The position numbers were made by a program, and so were the translations under genes. The notes under the pieces are model-generated. The model had not been told where the DNA came from and did no database searches. It saw only the letters and a list, made by a program, of their open reading frames with translations. Below are positions 51,183 through 59,505 of a stretch of 64,000 nt of DNA, in pieces (position 1 is the stretch's first letter; each line of letters begins with the position of its first letter). Origin of the DNA: Ruminococcus sp. OA3 (GTDB lineage Bacteria > Bacillota > Clostridia > Lachnospirales > Lachnospiraceae); NCBI RefSeq assembly GCF_022440845.1, contig NZ_JAKNTO010000001.1, positions 2,232,001 to 2,296,000 on the forward strand, given 5' to 3'.

Positions 51183-52892
51183 TTATTTCTGCAGTGTCAG
51201 TCCGCGGAAGCGGTTAAAACATGCATAGATTTCCTGAGGGCGGGGCATTGCCAGACCTGCAGGCAGCCATGAGCTGTCGCAGACAGCGGCGAGGCCCTGT
51301 TTTTGCGTCAGTGAGACGAGCTCATCCACAATAGTGCGCAGGTTCTTCTTTCCGTCACACAGGTGAGTCATCGCGTATTTGAGCAGATAGGAAAGAGCTG
51401 TCGTCTGCTCACTGTCGGCCAGCTGCTCCACGTAGCGCAGGTCAACGGTCTCACGGTTGATGGAAAATGCATCGCGTCCGAGAGTCTTCATCTTAATTCG
51501 GTTATCTGACCGAAAATCCCGGGAAGGTTTCGGCACACGTGAAAAATCCGGAAGCGGGACTGTTCCTGCCATATTCTCCTGGATGGGGAATTTTGCTGCC
51601 TGTTCCCGGGCAAAGTCTGTGATATCAGCCGGCACGTAGCAATCCATCTGGATGATACGGTCTGCCACGTGGAAATATGATCCGGAGCTTCCTGCTACCA
51701 TGACAGAGGAAATTCCGTTCTGTTCGTAGAGACTTTGCACCCGGTCAATGAACGGTGTGATGGGTTCCTTGTCCTTGTGTACGACACGCTGCATCAGTTC
51801 GTCCCGGATCATAAAGTTGGTCGCACACGTGTCCTCATCGATGAGCAGCAGAGAAGTACCCGCCTCGATGGCTTCGATGACATTGGCAGCCTGCGAGGTA
51901 CTGCCGCTGGCATCTTCCGAGCTGAAACGGCGGGTGTCTTTTTTATTGGGCAGGTTACTGATGAACATGGAAATATCTGTGCTGCGGATACTGCGTCCGT
52001 CCTCGGCACGGATTTTAACTGCGGTTTCGTCTGTTATGACAAATTCTCTTCCATCACCGGCGATATGATCGTACACTCCGAGCTCCAGTGCTTTCAGGAG
52101 TGTAGATTTGCCATGGTATCCGCCGCCGATGATCAGCGTAATGCCATGGCGGATTCCCATTCCGGTGATGTTGCCTCTGTTGGGCAGGGTGAGCGTAATT
52201 TCCATGGAAGCCGGGGAGCGAAACGGCGTGGCGCCCCGCATTGGTCTCTGGGATACACCGCTTTCCCTTGGGAGAACAGAACCGTTTGCGATGAAAGCGA
52301 CAAGCCCCAGTTTGGGCAGCAGCTTACGGACTGCATACTGGTCTTCGGCAAGTTCGATAACGGATGCCAGTTTCCCTGCGTCCAGGGATTTGCAGTAAAG
52401 AGTGTGCCTGACACACAGCGGAAGAAAATCAAAGAGGATTTTGATGAGCTCCGGGGAATTGATACTGCGTCCGTTTGCCGGAAATCCGATTTCCATCCGT
52501 ACAACCACGTCTCCGGATTCAGGAAAAACAGTACACGCGGTACGTGACAGGATCTCCTGGCCGCAGCGGCTGGTGGAGATCAGTCCGCTTTTCCCGGAAC
52601 CTTTGGCTTTAAAATTAAACTGCTCTGTTTCGTGAGCAAACAGCCGTGTCAGGTGATCTTCAAGTGCGGTGCGCCTGTGGGGCAGATCATAGTATTTTTC
52701 CGGAAAGGCGGCCTGTCTGCCCGGCACAAGGATACTGACTTTTGAAGGGGCGGCAAAAGGGTCGCCCTGTACATGGTCGATGTTCAGCTGGTAGCCGTCA
52801 AAACGGTAGCTGCCCCTGGTGTCTTTATAGGCGGGATAGCTTCTGTGATTGATCGATAACAGAAGCTGCTTTAACTGGTCAGAAGTTTTCAT
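51183..52892 (-). CDS. Predicted ABC-class ATPase (COG3044 family)
   Basis: 569 residues on the minus strand, starting at 52892 with GTGAGG upstream. The P-loop GGGYHGKSTLLKALELGVYDH near residue 250 and a Walker B-like SLLLIDEDTCATNFMIRDE near 350 are clear, with an ABC-type Ser/Gly-rich stretch (SSEDASGSTSQAANVIEA) before it. There are no membrane segments, so it is a soluble, structural-maintenance-like ATPase. The family is widespread and its role is unsettled. It is convergent with glgX and divergent from the EamA transporter; an extended -10 (TGGTATAAT on the minus strand, 52934-52926) probably drives it. Confidence 0.88.
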   Translation of the reverse strand: MKTSDQLKQLLLSINHRSYPAYKDTRGSYRFDGYQLNIDHVQGDPFAAPSKVSILVPGRQAAFPEKYYDLPHRRTALEDHLTRLFAHETEQFNFKAKGSGKSGLISTSRCGQEILSRTACTVFPESGDVVVRMEIGFPANGRSINSPELIKILFDFLPLCVRHTLYCKSLDAGKLASVIELAEDQYAVRKLLPKLGLVAFIANGSVLPRESGVSQRPMRGATPFRSPASMEITLTLPNRGNITGMGIRHGITLIIGGGYHGKSTLLKALELGVYDHIAGDGREFVITDETAVKIRAEDGRSIRSTDISMFISNLPNKKDTRRFSSEDASGSTSQAANVIEAIEAGTSLLLIDEDTCATNFMIRDELMQRVVHKDKEPITPFIDRVQSLYEQNGISSVMVAGSSGSYFHVADRIIQMDCYVPADITDFAREQAAKFPIQENMAGTVPLPDFSRVPKPSRDFRSDNRIKMKTLGRDAFSINRETVDLRYVEQLADSEQTTALSYLLKYAMTHLCDGKKNLRTIVDELVSLTQKQGLAAVCDSSWLPAGLAMPRPQEIYACFNRFRGLTLQK

Positions 52893-52925
52893 AATGCTTA
52901 CCTCACTGTCATTTATTTGCTTATC

Positions 52926-52934
52926 ATTATACCA
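52926..52934 (-). promoter_or_regulatory. Extended -10 promoter for the COG3044 gene
   Basis: TGG-TATAAT read on the minus strand, about 35 bases before the start codon. No good -35 is needed for an extended -10. It lies back to back with the promoter of the transporter gene at 52968. Confidence 0.6.
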
Positions 52935-52967
52935 TAAAAAATAAGACAGAATTCAGCAAAATTTCAC

Positions 52968-52996
52968 TTGCCCGCAGATGGGTATGGGAGTACAAT
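52968..52996 (+). promoter_or_regulatory. Promoter for the EamA transporter gene
   Basis: TTGCCC (52968-52973), a 17-bp spacer and TACAAT (52991-52996), with GGGGAG Shine-Dalgarno-like sequence before ATG 53038. Confidence 0.55.
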
Positions 52997-53037
52997 AGTG
53001 GATACTGATATGAGGGGAGACCGGGAGAAAAAGTGAT

Positions 53038-53952
53038 ATGAAAACGAAAAATGCATGTATGCTTCTTTTGACAGCCGCTATCTGGGGATTTGCCTTTGTG
53101 GCGCAGAGTGTCGGCATGGATTATCTGGGTCCGTTTACGTTTAATGCCGTCCGCAGTCTGATCGGAGGGATCACACTGTTGCCGTTTATCGCGCTGTCCA
53201 GAACAAAAGAAGACGGAAAAAAGGCGCCGCGAAGCCGGACACTGTGGCTCGGCGGCCTGTGCTGCGGGACACTTCTGTTTGCCGCCAGCAGTCTGCAGCA
53301 GATTGGGATTCAGTATACAGCTGCGGGCAAGGCGGGATTTATCACGGCCTGTTATATCGTGCTGGTCCCGGTGTTCGGGATTCTGCTGAAGAAGAAGACG
53401 GGCCTGAAAGTCTGGGCCGCCGTCGTGATTGCTCTTGCGGGACTTTACTTTCTGTGTATGACAGAAAAATTCACAGTGGGAAAAGGGGACGTGTATCTGT
53501 TCCTGGGCGCGGTACTTTTTGCCCTGCATATTCTGGTGATTGATTATTTTTCACCGCGTGCGGATGGGGTCCGGTTGGCGTGCATTCAGTTCTTTGTATG
53601 CGGCATACTCTCAGCCGCTCCAATGTTTCTGCTGGAGACTCCGAAGGTTTCCGGTATTATGCAGTCATGGCTGCCGATTCTGTATGCCGGTGTGCTGTCG
53701 TGCGGGGTTGCCTACACACTGCAGATCCTGGGACAGAAAAATGTCAACCCGGCGGTCGCATCGCTGATCCTGAGTCTGGAATCCTGCATTTCGGTGCTGG
53801 CGGGCTTCATAATCCTCGGAGAGAAACTCTCGGTGCGTGAACTGTCCGGATGCGTTCTGATGTTTGGTGCGATCATTCTGGCGCAGATTCCGGAAAAAAA
53901 GAAAAAAACACTGCAGGAAGCCGGGAATGAGGAGTCGGCATACAGTTCATAA
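53038..53952 (+). CDS. EamA/DMT-family transporter
   Basis: 304 residues with ten predicted membrane segments arranged as two five-helix EamA repeats (first from ACMLLLTAAIWGFAFVAQSV; second from about residue 150). YTAAGKAGFITACYIVLVPVFG near residue 100 is typical of the drug/metabolite transporter superfamily. Substrate unknown; members export amino acids or other metabolites. It precedes trkH by 10 bases and may share its transcript. Confidence 0.92.
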   Translation: MKTKNACMLLLTAAIWGFAFVAQSVGMDYLGPFTFNAVRSLIGGITLLPFIALSRTKEDGKKAPRSRTLWLGGLCCGTLLFAASSLQQIGIQYTAAGKAGFITACYIVLVPVFGILLKKKTGLKVWAAVVIALAGLYFLCMTEKFTVGKGDVYLFLGAVLFALHILVIDYFSPRADGVRLACIQFFVCGILSAAPMFLLETPKVSGIMQSWLPILYAGVLSCGVAYTLQILGQKNVNPAVASLILSLESCISVLAGFIILGEKLSVRELSGCVLMFGAIILAQIPEKKKKTLQEAGNEESAYSS

Positions 53953-53962
53953 TAGGAGTAAT

Positions 53963-55321
53963 ATGGAGATTGAAGAGATAAAACGAAAGCTGCTGCAGCT
54001 TTCACCGATGAAGATAATATTTTGGGGATACTGTCTGATCATTCTTGCAGGCAGCGCGCTGCTTATGCTCCCTGCGGCTACAGGAGAGGGAAAAGTGACT
54101 CCATTTCTGGATGCACTTTTTACGGCGACCTCCGCGACCTGTGTGACCGGGCTGGTACGGTTCGACACCTACACGTACTGGTCGACGTTCGGCCAGCTTG
54201 TGATCCTGGCGCTGATACAGACAGGCGGAATGGGATTTATGACCGTGGCCATCTATGGAATCAGTCTGACAAAACGGAAAATCGGACTGGCAAGCCGTAT
54301 GATCATGCAGGAGTCCATTGCGGCACCGCAGATGGGCGGAATCGTACGTATGACGCGGGGAATCCTGATAGGAACAGCCCTCACGGAAACAGCCGGTGCG
54401 CTGCTGCTGGCATTTTACTTTTGCCCGAAACTGGGGCTTGGTAAGGGAATTTACTATTCTGTATTTCATTCCGTTTCAGCGTTCTGCAATGCGGGATTTG
54501 ATCTGATGGGAACGGAGGCGGAATTTTCATCACTTACGGGTGCTGCCGGAAACTGGTATGTCAATCTTATCATTATGGCATTGATTGTAATGGGCGGTTT
54601 CGGTTTCTTCGTGTGGAGCGATATTTTCCGCAACCGATTTCATTTTAAAAAACTGAGAGTGCATTCCAGACTGGTGATCGCGATCAGCATAACGTTGATC
54701 CTGGCGGGCACAGCGGCTATTTTCCTGTTTGAACAGGGCGGACAGGCTTACAATGGGAAGACACTCCCCGAGCAGTTGCTGGCGTCCATGTTTCAGTCGG
54801 TGACGGTCAGGACAGCGGGATTCAATACAGTGGATATCGGGGCAATGACGCAGTCGAGCCAGTTTCTGATGATCTGCCTGATGCTGATCGGCGGTTCAAC
54901 CGGTTCAACAGCAGGGGGGATCAAGACGACCACATTTGCCGTGCTGTGCATCAGCATTTTTACGACGTTCAGGAGGAGGAAATCCATTGAGGTGTTCGGC
55001 CGCAGACTGGAAGAAGGCGTAGTGCGCAGGGCAAGCTGTGTGTTCATGCTGTACCTGCTGCTGTCTATGACCGTGACAATGGTGATATCGAGTGTGGAAC
55101 ATATTCCGATCCTGACAGCGATGTTTGAGAGTGTGTCTGCGATCGCGACAGTCGGTCTGTCATTCGGGGTCACACCTTTACTCGGCACCATATCTGAGAT
55201 ACTGCTGACACTTCTGATGCTGTTTGGGCGTGTGGGATCCATTACCATCCTGCTGGCATTTGCATCCGGCAGAACGCCGATCGCGTCGAAACTGGCAAAG
55301 GAAGAGATACAAATAGGATAA
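53963..55321 (+). CDS. trkH: Trk/Ktr potassium uptake membrane subunit
   Basis: 452 residues from ATG 53963 (TAGGAG upstream). Four K+-filter-like loops are recognisable: ATSATCVTGL near 47, HSVSAFCNAGFDLMG near 170, SVTVRTAGFNTVD near 280 and ESVSAIATVGLSFGVTP near 390, with multiple membrane helices between. It conducts K+ (often Na+-coupled in the Ktr branch) under control of the cytosolic TrkA/KtrA ring encoded 25 bases downstream. The length and filters fit the KtrB-like subgroup. Confidence 0.95.
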   Translation: MEIEEIKRKLLQLSPMKIIFWGYCLIILAGSALLMLPAATGEGKVTPFLDALFTATSATCVTGLVRFDTYTYWSTFGQLVILALIQTGGMGFMTVAIYGISLTKRKIGLASRMIMQESIAAPQMGGIVRMTRGILIGTALTETAGALLLAFYFCPKLGLGKGIYYSVFHSVSAFCNAGFDLMGTEAEFSSLTGAAGNWYVNLIIMALIVMGGFGFFVWSDIFRNRFHFKKLRVHSRLVIAISITLILAGTAAIFLFEQGGQAYNGKTLPEQLLASMFQSVTVRTAGFNTVDIGAMTQSSQFLMICLMLIGGSTGSTAGGIKTTTFAVLCISIFTTFRRRKSIEVFGRRLEEGVVRRASCVFMLYLLLSMTVTMVISSVEHIPILTAMFESVSAIATVGLSFGVTPLLGTISEILLTLLMLFGRVGSITILLAFASGRTPIASKLAKEEIQIG

Positions 55322-55346
55322 ATGAAGGAGAAAAAGGAGATTTCAA

Positions 55347-55997
55347 ATGGCTGCAAAATCAATATTGGTGGTTGGACTGGGGAGGTTCGGAAGGCATATC
55401 GCGAGAAAATTCATCGAGTGTGGGAACAGTGTGCTGGCGATAGAAAAAAGCGAGGAGCGTGCAGACAGTGTGGTGAATCTGGTGCAGAACATCCGCATTG
55501 GGGATGCTGCAAATGAAGATTTCATCTCGTCTCTTGGGATCGCTAATTTTGATCTCTGCGTGGTTGCGATCGGTGATAACTTTCAGACGGCGCTGGAAGT
55601 GACGGTGTTGTTGAAAGACATGGGAGCAAAATATGTTCTGGCGCGCGCGACGCGGGATGTTCATAAGAAACTGCTGCTCAGAAACGGGGCAGACCATGTG
55701 GTGTATGCGGAGCGTGAGATGGCAGAACGCCTCGCTATTAAATATGGTTCACCGCATATATTTGACTACATCGAGCTGACACCTGAATATGCGATTTATG
55801 AGATTGAGGTTCCGCACTCGTGGCTGGGCAAGAGTATTGTCGAGAAGTCTGTGCGCACCAGGTATCATGTCAGTATCCTGGCTACAAAACGTAACGGTAA
55901 GATCTATCCGCTGCCGCATCCGGATCACGTGTTTTCAGAAGGTGAGAGCCTGATGGTGATGGGAAGTCCGGCGGATATCAAGCCCCTCACGAAATAG
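55347..55997 (+). CDS. trkA: Trk/Ktr potassium uptake NAD-binding subunit
   Basis: 216 residues, the single-RCK form (KtrA-like). The RCK_N Rossmann domain starts LVVGLGRFGRHIARKFIECG, with VVAIGDNFQTALEV near residue 70 and VLARATRDVHKKLL near 97; an RCK_C domain covers about 135-216 (YEIEVPHSWLGKS and LMVMGSPADIKPL). It gates the membrane subunit by binding nucleotides. Shine-Dalgarno gaaggag is well placed before ATG 55347. Confidence 0.95.
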   Translation: MAAKSILVVGLGRFGRHIARKFIECGNSVLAIEKSEERADSVVNLVQNIRIGDAANEDFISSLGIANFDLCVVAIGDNFQTALEVTVLLKDMGAKYVLARATRDVHKKLLLRNGADHVVYAEREMAERLAIKYGSPHIFDYIELTPEYAIYEIEVPHSWLGKSIVEKSVRTRYHVSILATKRNGKIYPLPHPDHVFSEGESLMVMGSPADIKPLTK

Positions 55998-56040
55998 CGG
56001 AATAATTTTACTTCGGTTTTACAAAGATACGGTTACCAAT

Positions 56041-56068
56041 TTTACATCGCTGTACTATTCTGTATATA
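56041..56068 (+). promoter_or_regulatory. Candidate promoter before the small membrane protein
   Basis: TTTACA (56041-56046), a 16-bp spacer and TATATA (56063-56068), about 32 bases before ATG 56100. Confidence 0.5.
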
Positions 56069-56099
56069 AAGAAGTAAAGATGGAATAGGAGGCGATGAT

Positions 56100-56345
56100 A
56101 TGACGTGTATTTGGAATCTTACGAATCGGCTGATAAGGCAGAACAGGGAAAATAAAGGATATCTTTTTTTGTTTTTTCATACAGTTTTCTGGACTCTGTC
56201 TGCAGGCATGATTGGTTTTCTGGTCTGCCTGGTCTTCGGTCTGCGCGGTGAGGAGAGAAATGTGCTGATGGTTTGCATTGCCGGATATTCCGGAGCATTT
56301 GTTGGTCTCCTGGGAGGCATCGTCTATCTGATGAGAAAACTGTAG
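56100..56345 (+). CDS. Small two-helix membrane protein of unknown function
   Basis: 81 residues. There are two hydrophobic segments (about 24-48, FFHTVFWTLSAGMIGFLVCLVF, and about 55-77, VCIAGYSGAFVGLLGGIVYLM) after a basic, polar N-terminus. No family is recognised. AGGAGGCG upstream gives a strong Shine-Dalgarno for ATG 56100. It has its own candidate promoter and stands alone between trkA and the amidase gene. Confidence 0.65.
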   Translation: MTCIWNLTNRLIRQNRENKGYLFLFFHTVFWTLSAGMIGFLVCLVFGLRGEERNVLMVCIAGYSGAFVGLLGGIVYLMRKL

Positions 56346-56433
56346 ACATGGCATCTTACAATAAAATAAAGAGGCATGGAGGCACTTCTTTGCATATCTT
56401 AATTATGAAAGATATGTAAAAGAGGTGTTTTTT

Positions 56434-57195
56434 TTGCCGTATAAAATTATGCTCGATGCAGGGCACGGCGGGGGAGACCCGGGAGCAACCTACCAGGGAC
56501 GAAACGAAAAAGACGACACGCTCCGTCTCGTACTGGCAATCGGACAGATTCTGGAGAATAATGGGGTCGACGTTGAGTATACGAGGACGACGGACGTCTA
56601 TCAGACGCCTTTTGAAAAGGCGCAGATCGCGAACCAGTCGGGTGCGGATTTTTTTATCTCCATACACCGCAATTCCAGTCCGCGGCCAAATCAGTATTCC
56701 GGAGTGGAAAGCCTTATCTATGATAAGTCCGGCATTAAACTTCAGCTGGCGGAAAATATTAACGGTGCACTCGGTGAAGTAGGGTTCAAGGACCTTGGCG
56801 TAAAAGAGCGGCCGGGGCTTGTGGTACTTAGAAGGACAAATATGCCGGCGGTTCTGGTCGAAGTTGGGTTTATCAACAGTGATGCTGACAATGAGCTGTT
56901 TGATTCAAAATTTGACGAAATCGCGCAGGCTATCGCAGATGCGATACTCGGCACATTAAATGAGGAGACCGTGACGGATCCGACATATTACCGTGTGCAG
57001 GTGGGTGCATACCGTGTACGGCAATATGCGGATAATCAGCTGTATGAGCTTCTGGAAAAAGGATATCCGGCGTTTATCCTGAGCCAGGATGGACTGTTTA
57101 AAGTGCAGGTGGGTGCATTTCAGCAGCTTGGCAACGCGGTTACAATGGAGCGCAGACTGCGCGAGGATGGATACAGTACGATGATCACAACGTAG
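56434..57195 (+). CDS. N-acetylmuramoyl-L-alanine amidase with SPOR domain
   Basis: 253 residues from TTG 56434, which has AGAGGTG six bases upstream (an upstream GTG 56425 is in frame). The Amidase_3 domain shows MLDAGHGGGDPGATY near the start, ISIHRNSS near 80 and VEVGFINSDADNELF near 140, with the Zn His/Glu ligands. A C-terminal SPOR domain (YYRVQVGAYR to FKVQVGAFQQLG, about 183-250) binds denuded glycan at septa. No signal peptide is seen, so it may be a spore mother-cell or non-classically exported enzyme like CwlC/CwlD relatives. Confidence 0.93.
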   Translation: MPYKIMLDAGHGGGDPGATYQGRNEKDDTLRLVLAIGQILENNGVDVEYTRTTDVYQTPFEKAQIANQSGADFFISIHRNSSPRPNQYSGVESLIYDKSGIKLQLAENINGALGEVGFKDLGVKERPGLVVLRRTNMPAVLVEVGFINSDADNELFDSKFDEIAQAIADAILGTLNEETVTDPTYYRVQVGAYRVRQYADNQLYELLEKGYPAFILSQDGLFKVQVGAFQQLGNAVTMERRLREDGYSTMITT

Positions 57196-57284
57196 GAAAC
57201 GCACCGCAGATGGCAGAGCGGGCAGCACAGCTTTGAAAAAAAGAATGTGCGCCCATGATTCTGCCTCCGGGTCAGAGTCAGTGC

Positions 57285-57312
57285 TTACAATGCCGGCAAT
57301 ATATGATACAAT
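57285..57312 (+). promoter_or_regulatory. Candidate promoter before the DUF218 gene
   Basis: TTACAA (57285-57290), a 16-bp spacer and TACAAT (57307-57312), 26 bases before ATG 57338. It argues for the ATG at 57338 and against longer upstream frames. Confidence 0.5.
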
Positions 57313-57337
57313 GGGGAAAAGAATTACGGAGGATAAC

Positions 57338-57961
57338 ATGAACCAGAGATTTCTCGATCAGATTACAGATTTTATTTTTGTAAATGACATACCGGGCGGG
57401 GCAGACATGATCATGGTCCCGGGCAATGGGTATCCGCAGATGGCGGAGCGCGCGGCGAAGCTTTATCACGAGGGACATGCACCATTGATACTGCCTTCCG
57501 GAAAGTATGGCAGACTGCGCGGCGTCTTTGAGGGTGTGCAGGATAAACAGGAGTTATATGACGGAGCGTACGATACAGAATGGGATTTCCTTCATGATGT
57601 ACTGCTAAGATGTGCAGTGCCAAAGCGAGCGGTTCTAAAGGAAAACCAGGCTACGTTCACTTACGAAAATGCAATTTATTCACGCAGGGTTACGGATGCT
57701 GCCGGGATCGATGTGCACAGCGCCATTATCTGCTGCAAATCTTACCATGCGCGGCGATGTCTGATGTATTATCAGCTGCTGTACCCGGAGACTGAATTTC
57801 AGATATGTGCAGTGGAGATTCAGGGGATCCGCAGGGATAACTGGTATTTGTCGGAGGCGGGCATAGAACTGGTGTTGGGGGAAATGGAGCGCTGCGGAAG
57901 TCAGTTTCATGAGATTTTGCGGGAGATGAGGAGGAGTATGACGGGGGAAGATGCCAATTAA
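57338..57961 (+). CDS. DUF218/YdcF-family protein
   Basis: 207 residues from ATG 57338 (ACGGAGGA upstream). The DUF218 core runs MIMVPGNGYPQMAERAAKLYHE near residue 26, PLILPSGKYGRLR near 50, an acidic ENQATFTYENAIYSRRV near 105 and the conserved CCKSYHARRCLMYYQL near 134. YdcF/SanA/ElyC relatives act on envelope precursors or bind nucleotides; the exact reaction is unknown. It is convergent with the CorC gene and shares a strong terminator with it. Confidence 0.85.
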   Translation: MNQRFLDQITDFIFVNDIPGGADMIMVPGNGYPQMAERAAKLYHEGHAPLILPSGKYGRLRGVFEGVQDKQELYDGAYDTEWDFLHDVLLRCAVPKRAVLKENQATFTYENAIYSRRVTDAAGIDVHSAIICCKSYHARRCLMYYQLLYPETEFQICAVEIQGIRRDNWYLSEAGIELVLGEMERCGSQFHEILREMRRSMTGEDAN

Positions 57962-57979
57962 AACATGACAGCGTCAAAA

Positions 57980-58018
57980 GCGGGCGGGACAGAACTGAAA
58001 GCAGCCTGTCCCGCCCGC
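57980..58018. terminator. Bidirectional terminator between convergent genes
   Basis: A 13-bp perfect GC-rich stem (GCGGGCGGGACAG with CTGTCCCGCCCGC) and a 13-base loop, placed between the ends of the DUF218 gene (+) and the CorC gene (-). Confidence 0.8.
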
Positions 58019-58024
58019 ATGTAA

Positions 58025-59308
58025 TTACATTTGATGTTCTGCGGTGCTATCTTTTTCCGGCAAATAGAGGTGCACCAGTTCGATCCGGTTTTTCTGCAGC
58101 TGGTCCACTACAAGGCGAATGCCATTTTCCAGCTGAAGGCTCTCGCCAGGTTCCGGGATGCGGTCCAGCTGCTCGATGATATATCCGCCGATGGAATCAT
58201 ACTCTTCAGACTCAAGGTCTAGACCAAGGGCCTCGTCCAGATCTTCAAGTTTGGCAGAACCCAGTACCAGATATTCCTGATCAGGTATAATGGCAGTCAG
58301 CATTTCTTCCTCACCTTCATCGTATTCATCTCGGATCTCTCCGACAATCTCCTCCAGTAAATCCTCCAGTGTGATAAGACCAGCCGTTGCACCGTACTCG
58401 TCCAGCACGATTGCAAAGTTGATGGACTGCTCACGCATCTCCAGAAGCAGAGAAGAGGTAGATTTGTGCTCATACGTGAAGTATGGTTCACGGAGAATGC
58501 TGCGGATGGAAAAATGTTCTGTATTGTCAAGACCAATCAGATCTTTGACATTGATAGTCCCAAGTATAGAGTCTGTTGTTTCTTCATATACCGGATATCG
58601 GGTATAAGTTTCTTCTTTGAAAAGCTGAATTAAATCTTCATACGAAGTGTCCACATGGACAAAAGTCATATCGATCCGGGGGACCATAATATCCTTTGCC
58701 TCGGAATCTCCGAAATCAAATACGTTATAGATCATCTGACGTTCTTCCGTCTCAATGACGCCGTCCTCATGACTTACATCTACGATGGTGCGCAGTTCGT
58801 TCTCTGTCATCGGCTGCGTCTTTCCATTCGGATCAACGCGAAGCAGCAGCAGAATAGCGTAAGACAGTTTATTTACAATGAAAATGACCGGTGTCAGCAG
58901 TATCATCAGTATATAGATGACCGGTGCATAAGACAGGGACAGCTTTTCTGCATACAGAGCAGCCATGGTCTTTGGGGTGATCTCACCGAAGATCAGGACG
59001 AGCAGGGTGATAACACCGGTTGCAATTCCGACTCCCGCATTGCCGAGCAGATGAATGGCAAGGGAGGTTGCCAGCGAAGAGGCAGATATATTTACAATGT
59101 TATTACCAATTAATATGGTACTCAGCAGCTTGCCGGGGTTTTCAACAACCTTCAGCAGTTTACCGGCTCTTCTGTTTCCCTCATCGTGTAAAGTTTTGAT
59201 GCGCAGCTTGTTTACCGTAGTGAGGGAGGTCTCGGCGGATGAAAAAAATGCAGAGAGCCCGATCAGTATAAACAGGACTGCGAATTGTATGGCGTCACTT
59301 GAATCCAA
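58025..59308 (-). CDS. CorC/HlyC-type transporter-associated protein (CNNM-CBS)
   Basis: 427 residues on the minus strand, TTG start at 59308 with AAGGAG upstream. An N-terminal CNNM membrane domain with four helices (FFSSAETSLTTVNKLRIKTL near residue 21) is followed by tandem CBS domains (MVPRIDMTFVHVDTSYEDL near 208; FAIVLDEYGATAGLITLEDLL near 297) and a C-terminal CorC_HlyC domain (about 345-420). Homologues affect Mg2+/Co2+ handling. The promoter is TTGCAT-17-TATATT on the minus strand at 59381-59353. Confidence 0.93.
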   Translation of the reverse strand: MDSSDAIQFAVLFILIGLSAFFSSAETSLTTVNKLRIKTLHDEGNRRAGKLLKVVENPGKLLSTILIGNNIVNISASSLATSLAIHLLGNAGVGIATGVITLLVLIFGEITPKTMAALYAEKLSLSYAPVIYILMILLTPVIFIVNKLSYAILLLLRVDPNGKTQPMTENELRTIVDVSHEDGVIETEERQMIYNVFDFGDSEAKDIMVPRIDMTFVHVDTSYEDLIQLFKEETYTRYPVYEETTDSILGTINVKDLIGLDNTEHFSIRSILREPYFTYEHKSTSSLLLEMREQSINFAIVLDEYGATAGLITLEDLLEEIVGEIRDEYDEGEEEMLTAIIPDQEYLVLGSAKLEDLDEALGLDLESEEYDSIGGYIIEQLDRIPEPGESLQLENGIRLVVDQLQKNRIELVHLYLPEKDSTAEHQM

Positions 59309-59352
59309 GTACAGTCAACTCCTTCTTACTTTTACGTATAGTTTTACTATGA

Positions 59353-59381
59353 AATATACATGATTTTGAGCAGAAATGCAA
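59353..59381 (-). promoter_or_regulatory. Promoter of the CorC gene
   Basis: TTGCAT (59381-59376) and TATATT (59358-59353) on the minus strand with an ideal 17-bp spacer, about 45 bases before the TTG start. Confidence 0.65.
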
Positions 59382-59437
59382 GTATTACAAAAAATGTAAA
59401 AAAACTGCGTTTAGGGGTGTCGAAAAAAGAAGACTTA

Positions 59438-59446
59438 TGATATAAT
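59438..59446 (+). promoter_or_regulatory. Extended -10 promoter of the repeat surface protein
   Basis: TGA-TATAAT at 59438-59446 is an extended -10 element; the -35 is poor. It lies about 60 bases before ATG 59506, whose Shine-Dalgarno is ACAGGAGA. Confidence 0.6.
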
Positions 59447-59505
59447 AACACCCGTAGTAAACTGGTGGATAAGTATTTCCGCTTTACATAGACAGGAGAT
59501 TTATT

